NCBI GenBank assembly: GCA_016584305.1
Contig: JACEEZ010011039.1
Location: forward strand, 1 to 64,000
DNA: 64,000 bases
Reading direction: 5' to 3'
Source of the DNA: Chionoecetes opilio
Lineage: Eukaryota > Arthropoda > Malacostraca > Decapoda > Majidae
In this document: in pieces, positions 11,516 to 22,162 of the stretch
Layout of the letters: each line of letters begins with the position of its first letter
Position numbering within the stretch: the first letter of the stretch is position 1
Translations under genes and position numbers: made by a program
Notes under the pieces: generated by a model
Told to the model about the DNA's origin: nothing
The model's database searches: none
What the model saw: the letters and a program-made list of their open reading frames with translations, nothing else

Positions 11516-12090
11516 TGGAAAAGATCTGAAGGTGAGAAAGATCTTGGAGTGAGGGTGAGCCCAGACCTCCGACCTAGGAAACAATGTATTGAGGCTAGAA
11601 ATAGAGCTAATAGGGTGTTAGGATTCATTACCAGAGTGTGAAAAGTAGAAGTGCTAATTAAGGTTATTCTAAAGCTTTATTTGGCTCTAGACCTCACCTA
11701 CACTATGTGGTTCAATTTTGGTCTCCATATTACAGGATGGATATATAGCCTTGTTAGAATCAGTGCAGAGAAGGATGACCAAAATTATTCAATGTAAGTA
11801 ACAGATTCAAGCTGGCAAAGCGTAGATAAAAATACATTTAAAAAAATAGGGAAAAACTGGTTCACAAATAAGGTGGCAAATGATTGGAATTAATGGACTT
11901 ACTAGACAGGTAGTTATATAGTGCGTCATTTTAGTAGTCATATAGAGTCATTAGGGAGCTTTAAAAGAAGGCTAAATAAATTAATGGATGGGGATGAAAG
12001 GTTAATGTAGGTAGTGTACAGTAACAAGAAACACCTCGTGTAGGTCTCACGGCCTCTTGTAGCTTTCTTATTTTCTAATGTTCTTATGTT
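11516..12090 (+). pseudogene. Decayed 3' part of CR1/L2-type LINE
   Basis: Starts with EGEKDLGVRVSPDLRPRKQC and continues across several frames to the 3' UTR GGTTAATGTAGGTAGTG and AGGTCTCACGGCCTC. There are internal deletions relative to 15893-18143, for example after 11790. Confidence 0.85.
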
Positions 12091-12196
12091 TTTATATGTA
12101 ATACTGCAAACAGCGTTGAATAAAGGAAATACGCGACCCTTATACCAAGTATGAGTCTCACGGCCTGTTGTAGTTTCCTTATTTTCTAATGTTCTA

Positions 12197-12310
12197 ATGT
12201 TTTCCACGCCCGGGCAAATAGGGATAGAGACCTTATTGCCGCGCTCCCAGTTTTTGCCAACACGCCCGGACAAATAGGGGACAGGGACATTGTTGACAGC
12301 GCTCCCAATA
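12197..12310. repeat. ~55-bp tandem pair, second site
   Basis: Two diverged units (CACGCCCGGGCAAATAGGGA; CACGCCCGGACAAATAGGGG) each end in GCGCTCCCA. They are homologous to 11407-11515. Confidence 0.75.
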
Positions 12311-12319
12311 ATCGCCCGA

Positions 12320-12618
12320 CACCGTCACGGGCGTGCTGGTGACCTGTGGTGCCGTCACGGGCGTGCTGGTGACCTGTGGTGCCGTCACGGGCGTGCTGGT
12401 GACCTGTGGTGCCGTCACGGGCGTGCTGGTGACCTGTGGTGCCGTCACGGGCGTGCTGGTGACCTGTGGTGCCGTCACGGGCGTGCTGGTGACCTGTGGT
12501 GCCGTCACGGGCGTGCTGGTGACCTGTGGTGCCGTCACGGGCGTGTTGGTGACCTGTGGTGCCGTCACGGGCGTGCTGGTGACCTGTGGTGCCGTCACAG
12601 GGGTGCTGGTGACCTCGA
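12320..12618. repeat. 30-bp minisatellite, about ten units
   Basis: The exact period is 30 bp; one half of each unit is CCGTCACGGGCGTGCTGGT and the other is GACCTGTGGTG. Eight internal units are nearly identical; the edges differ by single substitutions. Because 30 is divisible by three, long frames open on both strands, and these are not genes. GTGAC and GTCAC within each unit can pair, giving serial hairpins. Confidence 0.97.
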
Positions 12619-12716
12619 AGTGTTGTTGTGGTCATGGCGCGAGCTTGAGCTTGACGACCACGACCAAGACAAGACGACACGTACACCACATGATTTAAGG
12701 TTCACATTTTATAATG

Positions 12717-12785
12717 GGCGTATAAGACGACCCCCAATTTTTGTGGCTATTTTTTAAGGTTAAAAGGTGGTCTTATACGCAGCCA
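12717..12785. repeat. Short foldback sequence
   Basis: GCGTATAAGACGACC (about 12718-12732) and GGTGGTCTTATACGC (about 12767-12781) are inverted repeats with two mismatches around a ~35-base AT-rich loop. It may be the remnant of a TIR element. A similar TTATAAGACG motif is at about 250. Confidence 0.7.
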
Positions 12786-12796
12786 TATACGGTACA

Positions 12797-12905
12797 TCCC
12801 TTTCACTGGTAAACTCTGGAACACTCTTCTTGTTTCTATTTTTCCACCTTCCTACGACTTAAATCTTTTCAAGAGAACAGTGACAAGGCACCTCTCAAAC
12901 TAAAT
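12797..12905 (+). pseudogene. 3' tail of a second LINE lineage
   Basis: Pieces matching the minus-strand LINE at 55011-55675 are CTTTCACTGGTAAACTCTGGA, CGACTTAAATCTTTTCAAGAG and the region just before its stop. Only about 110 bp remain. Confidence 0.7.
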
Positions 12906-13511
12906 TGGCCCACCCCCCAAAAAGAAGTTGTAATAGTTGATTTAGGTGTTACGTTTGGCTTCAGAGAAAGATGGGGAGAAGCATAAAATATATTTTATAA
13001 ATCATGTAGTATTTTGTTCATGAATATTTCTTGAGAGTAGTACACCAAAAATATCAGCTATAGAGGAAAAACAAAATTCCACTATCCAAGCATCAGCTGG
13101 TTGTTTGTTGGTAATAAGTTGTGCAGTGTTACTCAGGCAAAGCTTCGGTAATGTTTGCACAGGACCAACACTTCATCAGATTACTGGATTTGCTGCACAC
13201 TCGGGTTCTACCCAGAAAATTGCATAAATTAAATTTTTTGGTATTTTATGTGAGAAATTCATATTGATAGATATTTATTTGGTCATAAGATTTTAAACTT
13301 TGCTGTTTCTATTCACTTTGATTGTAAATTTTGATAAGAATGACATTGTGCCAAAAGTACATTCGAATGCCAAAAAGCCAAAAGTACATTCGGCCCAGAA
13401 TGCGGTGCATTCTGGGCCGACGTCATTCCGTGTCGTCAGCGCGCGTCTCGCCAAAAGTGAATTTGAAGTGCCAAATTAGGATACTGGTCCCATGTCAACC
13501 TATGCACTGTG
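12906..13511. other. No gene recognised; one perfect hairpin
   Basis: At about 13392-13423 CGGCCCAGAATGC and GCATTCTGGGCCG flank a 3-4 base loop, giving a 13-bp perfect stem. The sequence AAAGTACATTCG occurs twice just upstream (13356, 13379). Nothing else is supported. Confidence 0.6.
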
Positions 13512-13852
13512 NNNNNNNNNNNNNNNNNNNNNNNNNNNNNNNNNNNNNNNNNNNNNNNNNNNNNNNNNNNNNNNNNNNNNNNNNNNNNNNNNNNNNNNNN
13601 NNNNNNNNNNNNNNNNNNNNNNNNNNNNNNNNNNNNNNNNNNNNNNNNNNNNNNNNNNNNNNNNNNNNNNNNNNNNNNNNNNNNNNNNNNNNNNNNNNNN
13701 NNNNNNNNNNNNNNNNNNNNNNNNNNNNNNNNNNNNNNNNNNNNNNNNNNNNNNNNNNNNNNNNNNNNNNNNNNNNNNNNNNNNNNNNNNNNNNNNNNNN
13801 NNNNNNNNNNNNNNNNNNNNNNNNNNNNNNNNNNNNNNNNNNNNNNNNNNNN
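13512..13852. other. Assembly gap
   Basis: 341 undetermined bases. Confidence 1.
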
Positions 13853-14133
13853 TTTTTTGTGCCATTCACCTCACACATCTTGTGCCAATAAACTCCTCTC
13901 AGCATGCTTAATTAGCTGTGCAGTTTCATCATTTAAGGCTTTTTTAAGTCCATGTAGTGAAGTGTTTGAAGTATTCTTTATTTCTGTTATTGTTGGTGCA
14001 TATTCCATTAGTATTTTAGGGGGGGGTCTGGCATCTAAAATATCTTAGTTATTGGAGTTTTACATTTGGTAAATAAGTGTATTCAGATGATTAATTTATA
14101 GCAATTAAGTATATTTTATCCTTTATAGGGTAG

Positions 14134-14223
14134 GAGGAGGTAGCCAGGGCCATCGCTGTGTCCCGCCCCCTGGCCCAGCCCACCTCCTCCCAGACCCTCA
14201 AGGTGGCACACAGGGCTGACTAG
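14134..14223 (+). other. Candidate terminal exon (weak)
   Basis: A pyrimidine-rich tract and AG (TTTTATCCTTTATAGGGTAG) precede an open stretch of 29 codons ending in TAG, including SRPLAQPTSSQTLKVAH. Its GC content is clearly higher than the flanks. No homologue is recognised and no partner exon is proven; chance is a real alternative. Confidence 0.25.
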
Positions 14224-14365
14224 GCAGGGACAGGACAGGCTCATCAGGGCTGTCACAGGCTGTACACGGGAACACTTGTGCTTCTTGACAGGAATACTCT
14301 TATTTACATACCACTTCTTGTAATTATTTACCAATTGAATTTATTTACTGAACTTGTTTGTGCAG

Positions 14366-14432
14366 GAAGTTCTTCCTTTGGTGAATCTGACAGAGGCCCA
14401 GATGAAGGAGTATTTGCACACCCCACAAAGAG
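14366..14432 (+). other. Candidate internal exon (weak)
   Basis: 67 bases lie between an acceptor-like TTGTTTGTGCAG and a donor-like AG/GTAATG. Two frames are open (EVLPLVNLTEAQMKEYLHTP, or SSSFGESDRGPDEGVFAHP) and one has a stop. Size and splice signals suit an exon, but I recognise no protein. Confidence 0.3.
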
Positions 14433-14849
14433 GTAATGAATGCGTCTACTTCGGCACATTTATTCCTGAAGTGCAGGCTCAGAATGGATATTGATTGTGT
14501 CCACTCATACATATGTAACGCCCGTGAACTTTGCCATGACGGCCACTTGAACACTTATAATCTTCATTCTTCTAATCTTCTCTCTTGTGTGGTTGTGATG
14601 TTATTCTGAAGGGGATGCCGAAGGGGGAGCTGCAGCCATCATGAATAGGAGTAATCACTGTTCATGGAAGGCCGGAACAGGGTACTAATGTACTGATCCA
14701 CAGGCTTATCTGTCAGGACTGACAGAGCGATACACTGCCCTGGGCCCACAATTATCCCTTTTGAATCCCGTCAGAAGAATCCTTTCACGGACGCACTGAC
14801 AGGGCAACAATCACAATTTGGGGAATAAATCTTATTTCCCATTATTATA

Positions 14850-14940
14850 TATTGATCTTGGCGAGACTCAAACTCACACCGTATAGACTTTGAGTCACCA
14901 CAGTCGGAGTCGGAACCACTGTACCAAAGGATTAATCCAC
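14850..14940 (-). repeat. Possible tRNA-related sequence
   Basis: On the minus strand, TGGTACAGTGG resembles an A box and AGTTTGAGTCTCGCC a degenerate B box, about 45 bases apart. Cloverleaf pairing is poor, so a decayed SINE head is likelier than a tRNA gene. Confidence 0.3.
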
Positions 14941-15045
14941 TTGGCAAGCGGTTGTCTAGGTATTTACAGCACTACACACAGATCACCTGTATTATGTAAT
15001 ATACCCTGAAATTAATGTTTATATCAACCAGAATTGAAATAACCT

Positions 15046-15892
<847 letters not shown>

Positions 15893-18157
15893 ACATTGGG
15901 ACATAGCGACCATTATGAGATCAGATTTAGCTTAAAATGGGAAGTTGGAAAATTAAGTGGCAATAGGCATCGAATACCTAATTTCAGAAAGGCCAATTAT
16001 GTGGGATTAAGAAGACACCTGGAGGTTATTAATAAGAGGTGTGGGATGGAGGAGAAGATATTTTCCCAGGACAGGGAGAGGACAGCTGGAAAGGCCAATT
16101 ATGAAGGATTAGGAAGGCACCTGGAGGTAATTGGCGCGGTCAGATATGGTAGTGAGGTCGAGGCTGAGGAGATAATTAGAGCGGTTAGACAGGGAAGTGA
16201 GGTCAGGGCTGAGGAGGTAATTAGAGAGGTTAGAAGGGGAAGTGAGGTCGGAGCCGAGGAGGATTATACCTCATTTGTAAGGAATATAATTGACGGACAG
16301 AAAAGAAATATTCCTTATAGGGAAATAAGGTCCAGAAAGAGTGATCCAAAATTTATGACCACCAAGTTAAAACACAACATTGGAGTAAAAAGAAACATTT
16401 ATTTAAGGTTCAAGGCAGGATTGGTAAACAAAGAACAGTATAACGTGGTGGCGAGGACAGTGAAGAAATTAACTCGAGTTGCTAAGAACAATTATGAGAT
16501 TAAAGTAGCAGAACAGGCGAAAAGGGACCCAAAGGGGTTTTATCAGGTTTATAAAACAAAGACAAGGGAATTAGTTGGGCCGTTAAGGTCAGGACAGGGT
16601 GAGGTCTTAAATACGGATGAGGATATATGTAGGAGTCTAAATGATTATTTCTTAAGTGTTTTTACGGAGGAGGATACACAGACGATACCTGATAGTGAAC
16701 AGATGTTCAAAGGAAGCGATGAGGAGAAACTCAAAGATATTGTGATAACTAGGGAAATGGTGGAGGAGGGTATAGAAAAAATGAAAAAATTTAAATCGCC
16801 AGGACCAGATGAAGTATATCCCAGGGTATTAAAGGAATGCAAGGAGGTTGTTAGTGAGTCGTTAGTGCACATTTTTAGGAAATCGGTTGAGATAGGTGAT
16901 GTGCCATTATTGTGGAGGAAAAGAAATGTTGTTCCCATATTTAAGAAGGGAGACAGAGGACTAAAGTCAAATTATCGACCCGTAAGTTTAACATCAGTGG
17001 TGGGTAAATTATTGGAATCTATTATTGTAAAAAACATTAGAGAGCACTTAGATAAACATAGTTTGATCAATGATTCACAACATGGATTCACCAAGGGTAG
17101 GTCATGTCTCACCAATTTATTGAGTTTTTATAGGAAAGTTTATGAGACGGCAGATAATGATAAGGATTATATAATATATCTGGACTTTAGTAAGGCATTT
17201 GACAAAGTACCACACGAGCGACTCTTAAATAAGGTTAGGGCTCGTGGTATAGATGGGAAGGTTCTTCATTGGATCAGAGCTTGGCTAAGTAACAGGCAAC
17301 AAAGGGTTACAATTAATGGTTCCAAATCTGAATGGGGACTGGTGACAAGTGGAGTTCCACAAGGGTCTGTTTTGGGCCCATTACTATTTTTGATTTACAT
17401 CAACGACTTGGATAGTGGGATTAGCAGTGATATCAGCAAGTTTGCTGATGATACTAAGTTAGGTAGGATTATTGGATCACAGTCTGACGTAAACATATTG
17501 CAGGGAGACTTAGATAAACTTAACGAGTGGGCAGTCAGATGGCAGATGGAATTTAATATTGATAAATGTAGCGTTATGAATGTTGGTAGAAAAAACCCTG
17601 GTAATAGATACACCATAAGCAATGTATCGCTGAAAAAATCAGAAGGTGAAAAAGATCTTGGAGTGAGGGTGAGCCCAGACCTCCGACCTAGGAAACAATG
17701 TATTGAGGCCAGAAATAGAGCTAATAGAGTATTAGGATTCATTACCAGAAGTGTTAAAAGTAGAAGTGCGGAAGTTATTCTAAAGCTTTATCTGGCTCTA
17801 GTCAGGCCTCACCTAGACTATGCAGTTCAGTTTTGGTCTCCATATTACAGGATGGATATAGTGTTGTTAGAAAAAGTGCAGAGAAGGATGACCAAAATTA
17901 TACAAGGGATGCGTAACTTTAGTTATGAGAGGAGATTGAAGTTATTAAAATTACACTCACTCGAGAGACGCAGAGTAGGGGGCGATCTGATAGAAGTTTT
18001 TAAGTGGATAAAGGGATTTAATAAAGGAGAGGTAGGAAAAGTTCTTACGGCTTTTAACCAGGGTAGAACAAGAAGTAACGGATTCAAGCTGGAAAAGCGT
18101 AGATTTAGAAAGGAAATAGGGAAAAACTGGTTCACAAACAGGGTGGAAACATTTTAA
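15893..18157 (+). CDS. CR1/L2-type LINE reverse transcriptase, 5'-truncated, long open frame
   Basis: One frame is open for about 753 codons. It begins inside the end of the APE-type endonuclease (GHSDHYEIRF), so the start is a truncation point and not a true initiator. A linker with internal repeats follows (residues 30-125). The RT domain covers about residues 285-560: KKFKSPGPDEVYP, FKKGDRG before NYRPVSLTS, HGFTKGRSC, DFSKAFDKVPHERLL, SGVPQGSVLGPLLFLIYIND and the catalytic FADDTKL. A C-terminal domain follows with LGVRVSPDLRPRKQC and RPHLDYAVQFWSPYY. The product would copy LINE RNA at a nicked target. The family's normal C-terminus (NEWNGLS..., seen at 10157) is replaced after FTNRV by ETF and a stop, so the 3' end is also lost. 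At least six other fragments of this family occur in the window. Probably not active. Confidence 0.93.
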   Translation, partial: TLGHSDHYEIRFSLKWEVGKLSGNRHRIPNFRKANYVGLRRHLEVINKRCGMEEKIFSQDRERTAGKANYEGLGRHLEVIGAVRYGSEVEAEEIIRAVRQGSEVRAEEVIREVRRGSEVGAEEDYTSFVRNIIDGQKRNIPYREIRSRKSDPKFMTTKLKHNIGVKRNIYLRFKAGLVNKEQYNVVARTVKKLTRVAKNNYEIKVAEQAKRDPKGFYQVYKTKTRELVGPLRSGQGEVLNTDEDICRSLNDYFLSVFTEEDTQTIPDSEQMFKGSDEEKLKDIVITREMVEEGIEKMKKFKSPGPDEVYPRVLKECKEVVSESLVHIFRKSVEIGDVPLLWRKRNVVPIFKKGDRGLKSNYRPVSLTSVVGKLLESIIVKNIREHLDKHSLINDSQHGFTKGRSCLTNLLSFYRKVYETADNDKDYIIYLDFSKAFDKVPHERLLNKVRARGIDGKVLHWIRAWLSNRQQRVTINGSKSEWGLVTSGVPQGSVLGPLLFLIYINDLDSGISSDISKFADDTKLGRIIGSQSDVNILQGDLDKLNEWAVRWQMEFNIDKCSVMNVGRKNPGNRYTISNVSLKKSEGEKDLGVRVSPDLRPRKQCIEARNRANRVLGFITRSVKSRSAEVILKLYLALVRPHLDYAVQFWSPYYRMDIVLLEKVQRRMTKIIQGMRNFSYERRLKLLKLHSLERRRVGGDLIEVFKWIKGFNKGEVGKVLTAFNQGRTRSNGFKLEKRRFRKEIGKNWFTNRVETF
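16125..16262 (+). repeat. 45-bp in-frame tandem repeat in the LINE linker
   Basis: Three units encode RYGSEVEAEEIIRAV, RQGSEVRAEEVIREV and RRGSEVGAEED. Just upstream, KANYVGLRRHLEVI and KANYEGLGRHLEVI are a second direct repeat about 103 bp apart (15990, 16093). All repeats keep the frame. Confidence 0.85.
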
Positions 18158-18377
18158 GGCCACTTTGGGGATGATCCGATCACTTTTATTTTTTTTTATT
18201 TTTTTTTAGTAGCCTATTAGCGAGAATTGTGAAAAAAAAAGTGGGTTGCGAGAATTGAGGAAACCTTGATGTAGGGTAATGGGTGAGTGAATGGGTGGGG
18301 GAATATGTGGGGGGTGATGGGTAATGGGTGAGTGAATGTGTGTGGTGATGGGTAAGGTGTTAATACATACATTTCTA
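18158..18377. other. Spacer with a GGGTGA-rich low-complexity tract
   Basis: Poly(T) tracts at 18183-18207 are followed by imperfect GTAATGGGTGAGTGAATG repeats at 18270-18360. No gene. Confidence 0.6.
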
Positions 18378-19170
18378 CATCCATGATTTCAGGAAAGTTA
18401 GAAGGGGCTATCTGAAGACACTGTGTTTGGTGGGCCGCACCAATAGCCCTCCGCAGGAGCTAGCCAAAAAGTCCGCCCGGAGGGCGGCTTTTCGGCTAGT
18501 TATTAATATCTGTACAGTACATTAAAAGTTTTAAAAACCCGTATTTTTAAGTTTTTCCTTTTGATTGATTTCTGCTTCAGGATTATTTTGAAATATCTTG
18601 TTTGAAGAAGTGAAGCGGGGGTTCAGGTTGTAAAAATGTTAAGAAACACTGTTTTAGAGGATTATTATATCTGATCAAATGGTATGAATAACTAACAATA
18701 TACTACCTCTGATCAGAAACTGACAAAGATATGACTTGGATTCCTTACAAAGACGGCCCACCAGTGATGCAGGTAACATCCATGATTTCAGGAAAGTTAG
18801 AAGGGGCTATCTGAAGACTCTGTGTTTGGTGGGCCGAAGGCCCACCAATAGCCCTCCGCAGGAGCTAGCCAAAAAGTCCGCCCGGAGGGCGGCTTTTCGG
18901 CTAGTTATTAATATCTGTACAGTACAATAAAAGTTTTAAAAACCCGTATTTTTAAGTTTTTCCTTTTGATTGATTTCTGCTTCAGGATTATTTTGAAATA
19001 TCTTGTTTGAAGAAGTGAAGCGGGGGTTCAGGTTGTAAAAATGTTAAGAAACACTGTTTTAGAGGATTATTATTTCTGATCAAATGGTATGAATAACTAA
19101 CAATATACTACCTCTGATCAGAAACTGACAAAGATATGACTTGGATTCCTTACAAAGACGGCCCACCCCA
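18378..19170. repeat. ~398-bp unit, two tandem copies
   Basis: Copies start at ACATCCATGATTTCAGGAAA (18378 and 18776) and end at CAAAGACGGCCCACC (about 18762 and 19167). They differ at few positions; one difference is a palindromic GGTGGGCCGAAGGCCCACC at 18829 that is partly deleted in copy 1. GGTGGGCCG and CGGCCCACC also face each other across each unit, which may be TIRs of a small element. GTCCGCCCGGAGGGCGG forms a hairpin. A related fragment occurs at 56228-56275. Confidence 0.88.
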
Positions 19171-20140
19171 ATACAGCCCAATGGTTATGCGATCTGTGAC
19201 AATTCCCCACATCTGATAAGACATCCCGATTATGACTTTTAATGTATTTCTTAAATCAACTACGTTTTTCATTTGTCTACTTAAGTTACTAAACACTATT
19301 TCAAGTAGTAGCTACATCACATTTAGGCTACATAGGGTTATAAACTATATTGAAGCTGTATAACATCAGAAGGAAAATTATTAAAGCCTTTATTCCATTC
19401 AATTACTCTTTTCATCGGCAGCAAATCGGCTGCTGTTACTTAACAAGACAACACTCCAGTGCACGCTTCAGACTCAGAGGGATTAAGCACAGCGCTATCT
19501 GGCTGGTGTTTCTCCGTGATGGGTTTACAACTACACACTGAATGGACCCCAGCCCAGCACAGCCCTCATCACCCGCCCTATGGACTCACTCCCTATTATG
19601 TCCATGAGTATTTGATTTACCTAGTTTTATTTATATCTTGCAAGAGTGACTTCAGCAGCAGCGTATCATGAAGCCAGACAGCATAATTTAAGGCTAATCC
19701 AGTATTACAATTTCAGCGCCATTAACTTTCACCTTGCTCTTGCTGCTGCTGCCGCTCTCAATCCTCCTGACTTACGTTCATCTTACTCCTATCACAGCCC
19801 GTCTTTCCCTCTTGCCCAGCTGTTACTTGCCATACTCAAACCAGCCAGCCATGACTACACTGACCTGTTATGGACGTCAACAGCCGCACCTTCAGTAGGC
19901 TACCTGCCGGTGTGAGGCATCGCTGACGCAGGGGAACCATCGACATCTCGAGCCTGGAGGATGTCAGTCCAGATGTGATCCCCGCCGCCCAGCGCTGTGC
20001 AGTGCTGCGAAAAGAAAAAGTGCTGTAATCCTACTTTGCTGAGGGAAATCTAAACAAGGGCGGAATATAAAATTATCATATGCTTATCATAAGGACTTTT
20101 CTTGGGAGCAAAATAAAACTCCTTAAATCACACGTGGTTT
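19171..20140. other. No gene recognised
   Basis: Frames up to 89 residues exist (19646-19915) without a recognisable domain or splice context. Confidence 0.4.
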
Positions 20141-20141
20141 C

Positions 20142-20392
20142 GCCAGTAGCGGATCTAGGGGGTGGATCCAGTGGCATAGCTAGATATCTATCAATGGGGG
20201 CCACCTGGGGGGGGGGGGGGCACAGCTGTGTATGGAGAACACTAGCAAGTGCAGCTCAGGGGCATTCTGATGCCACATAGAAGGGCATTAGGGCATATCG
20301 TCAGTCACAGGTCCAAGCAGATTACCGGCAGCCATGGCCAGTGGGGGGGCATCTGAGGAGCCCGTATTATCATGGGGGCACGTGCCCCCCCG
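20142..20392. other. hAT-end-like sequence beside the palindrome
   Basis: CAGTAGCGGATCTAGGGGG (about 20144) and CAGTGGCATAGCTAG (about 20170) resemble two hAT terminal repeats side by side, followed by G-runs and a GGGGGCACGTGCCCCC palindrome at about 20374. No opposite end or target duplication was located. Confidence 0.35.
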
Positions 20393-22123
20393 GGTGCATA
20401 TTCGCCTGACTTGGAAGATTTTGTGGTTAGGGATATCAACCGCCAATCACGGTTGTCAGATCTCGTGACGTCACAAAAAGGGGGGGAAAGCTAACGTGAA
20501 TCGCCGTGAGCGAGCTGGCCACCGAGATGATAAGGCCTGGTGGATCGCCCGTGACGTCACACCATAAGGATGCCACCCGCTCCGCTCCCGTACAAGTGTA
20601 CCTACCTAATATAATGTTTACCCAGTATAAAAGATATATGTTATCTTCGTAAATGTTTGTTCTATAATATTATCAAATAAAAAACCGAAAAACACACAAA
20701 GAAAATGCCTTTATGAGACTTTTCAAGAAATATGCATTAATTTAAAAACCTTCGCCATTTAATATTTTGCTCGCAAACATTTTACATGAGAATATCAATA
20801 GAAGCGGAGTTAATTAGCTTTCCATTGATATATTTCGTTTAGTGAAAAAATGAATTAGCGGCATGCAAAAATTAGCGTTAACTAGATATAAAAAATCATG
20901 AAATCGGTATAATTTCCTACCTAATATATGTTTATCAATATAAAATATATACGTTATCTTCGGAAATGTTTGTTCTATAATTTTATCAAATAAAAAAACC
21001 GTAAAACACACTAAAGAAATGCCATTATGAGACTTTCAAGAAATATGCATGAACTTAAACTTTCGCCATTTAATATTTTTGTGAAAAAACTTTTTACATG
21101 GAGAATATCAATAGAAGCGGAATTTAATTAGCTTTCCATTGATATATTTCCTTTTCTGATAAATTAATTAAGAACCATGCATAAATTAGCGTTAAACTAA
21201 ATAAATAACATCATGAAATCGGGGAAAAATTACCCGATTTCATGATGTTATTTTTTTAGTTAACGCTAATTTAGCATAGTTTTAATTATTTATCAGAAAA
21301 GGAAATATATCAATGAAAAGCTAATTAAATTCCGCTTCTATTGATATTCCCATGTAAAAAGTTTTTTAAAAAAATTTTAAATGGCGAAAAGTTTAAGTTT
21401 ATGCAATTTCTTGAAAGTCTCATAATGGCATTTTTAATGTTTTTACGTTTTGTATTTGATAATTTTTATAGAACAAACATTCCGAAAATAAAACAGTATA
21501 TATTTTATACTGAAAAAACATATATAGTAAGGAAATACAGATTCATGATTTTTTATATTTAGTAACGAATTTAGATGCGCTAACATTTATCACTAAACGA
21601 AGTATACAATGGAAAGCTAAAATTTAAAACCGCTTCTATGATATTTCCATAAAAAAAAGTTTGCGAGAAAATATAAATGGCGAAGATTAAGTAATGATAA
21701 ATTTTTGAAAGTTCATAAGGCCTTTTTTGTGTGTTTTACGGTTTTTATTGAAAAATATTTTAGAACAAACATTCCGAAAAACAGTATATCTTTTATACTG
21801 ATAAACATTATATTAAAGGGAGGTAAAACTTGTAGGGAAAACGACGGGGGGCATTCCTTATGGTGTGACGTCACGGGCGATCCACCAGGCCTTGTCCTAG
21901 TGGTCTCGGAGCGAGGCCCTCAGAACTCTTTGACGTAACAAAAGGGGTGGAGCTAACGTGAATCGCCGTGAACGAGACCCCCGAGAGAAAGCTGGTGGAT
22001 GGGCCGTGGTAAACTTGTACGGGGAGCGGAGGGTTTGTATCCGAATGGTGTGACGTCACGGGCGATGTACCAGGCCTTATCATCTCGGTATCATCTCGGT
22101 GGCCACGCGTGAAGCGAGGCTCT

Positions 22124-22162
<39 letters not shown>

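Noticed and set aside
12186..12757. Four overlapping frames of 121-167 codons on both strands
   Set aside because: The 30-bp period is a multiple of three, so any frame without a stop in one unit stays open. No domain.
13331..14048. Frames of 121-186 codons over 13500-13850
   Set aside because: They consist of undetermined bases.
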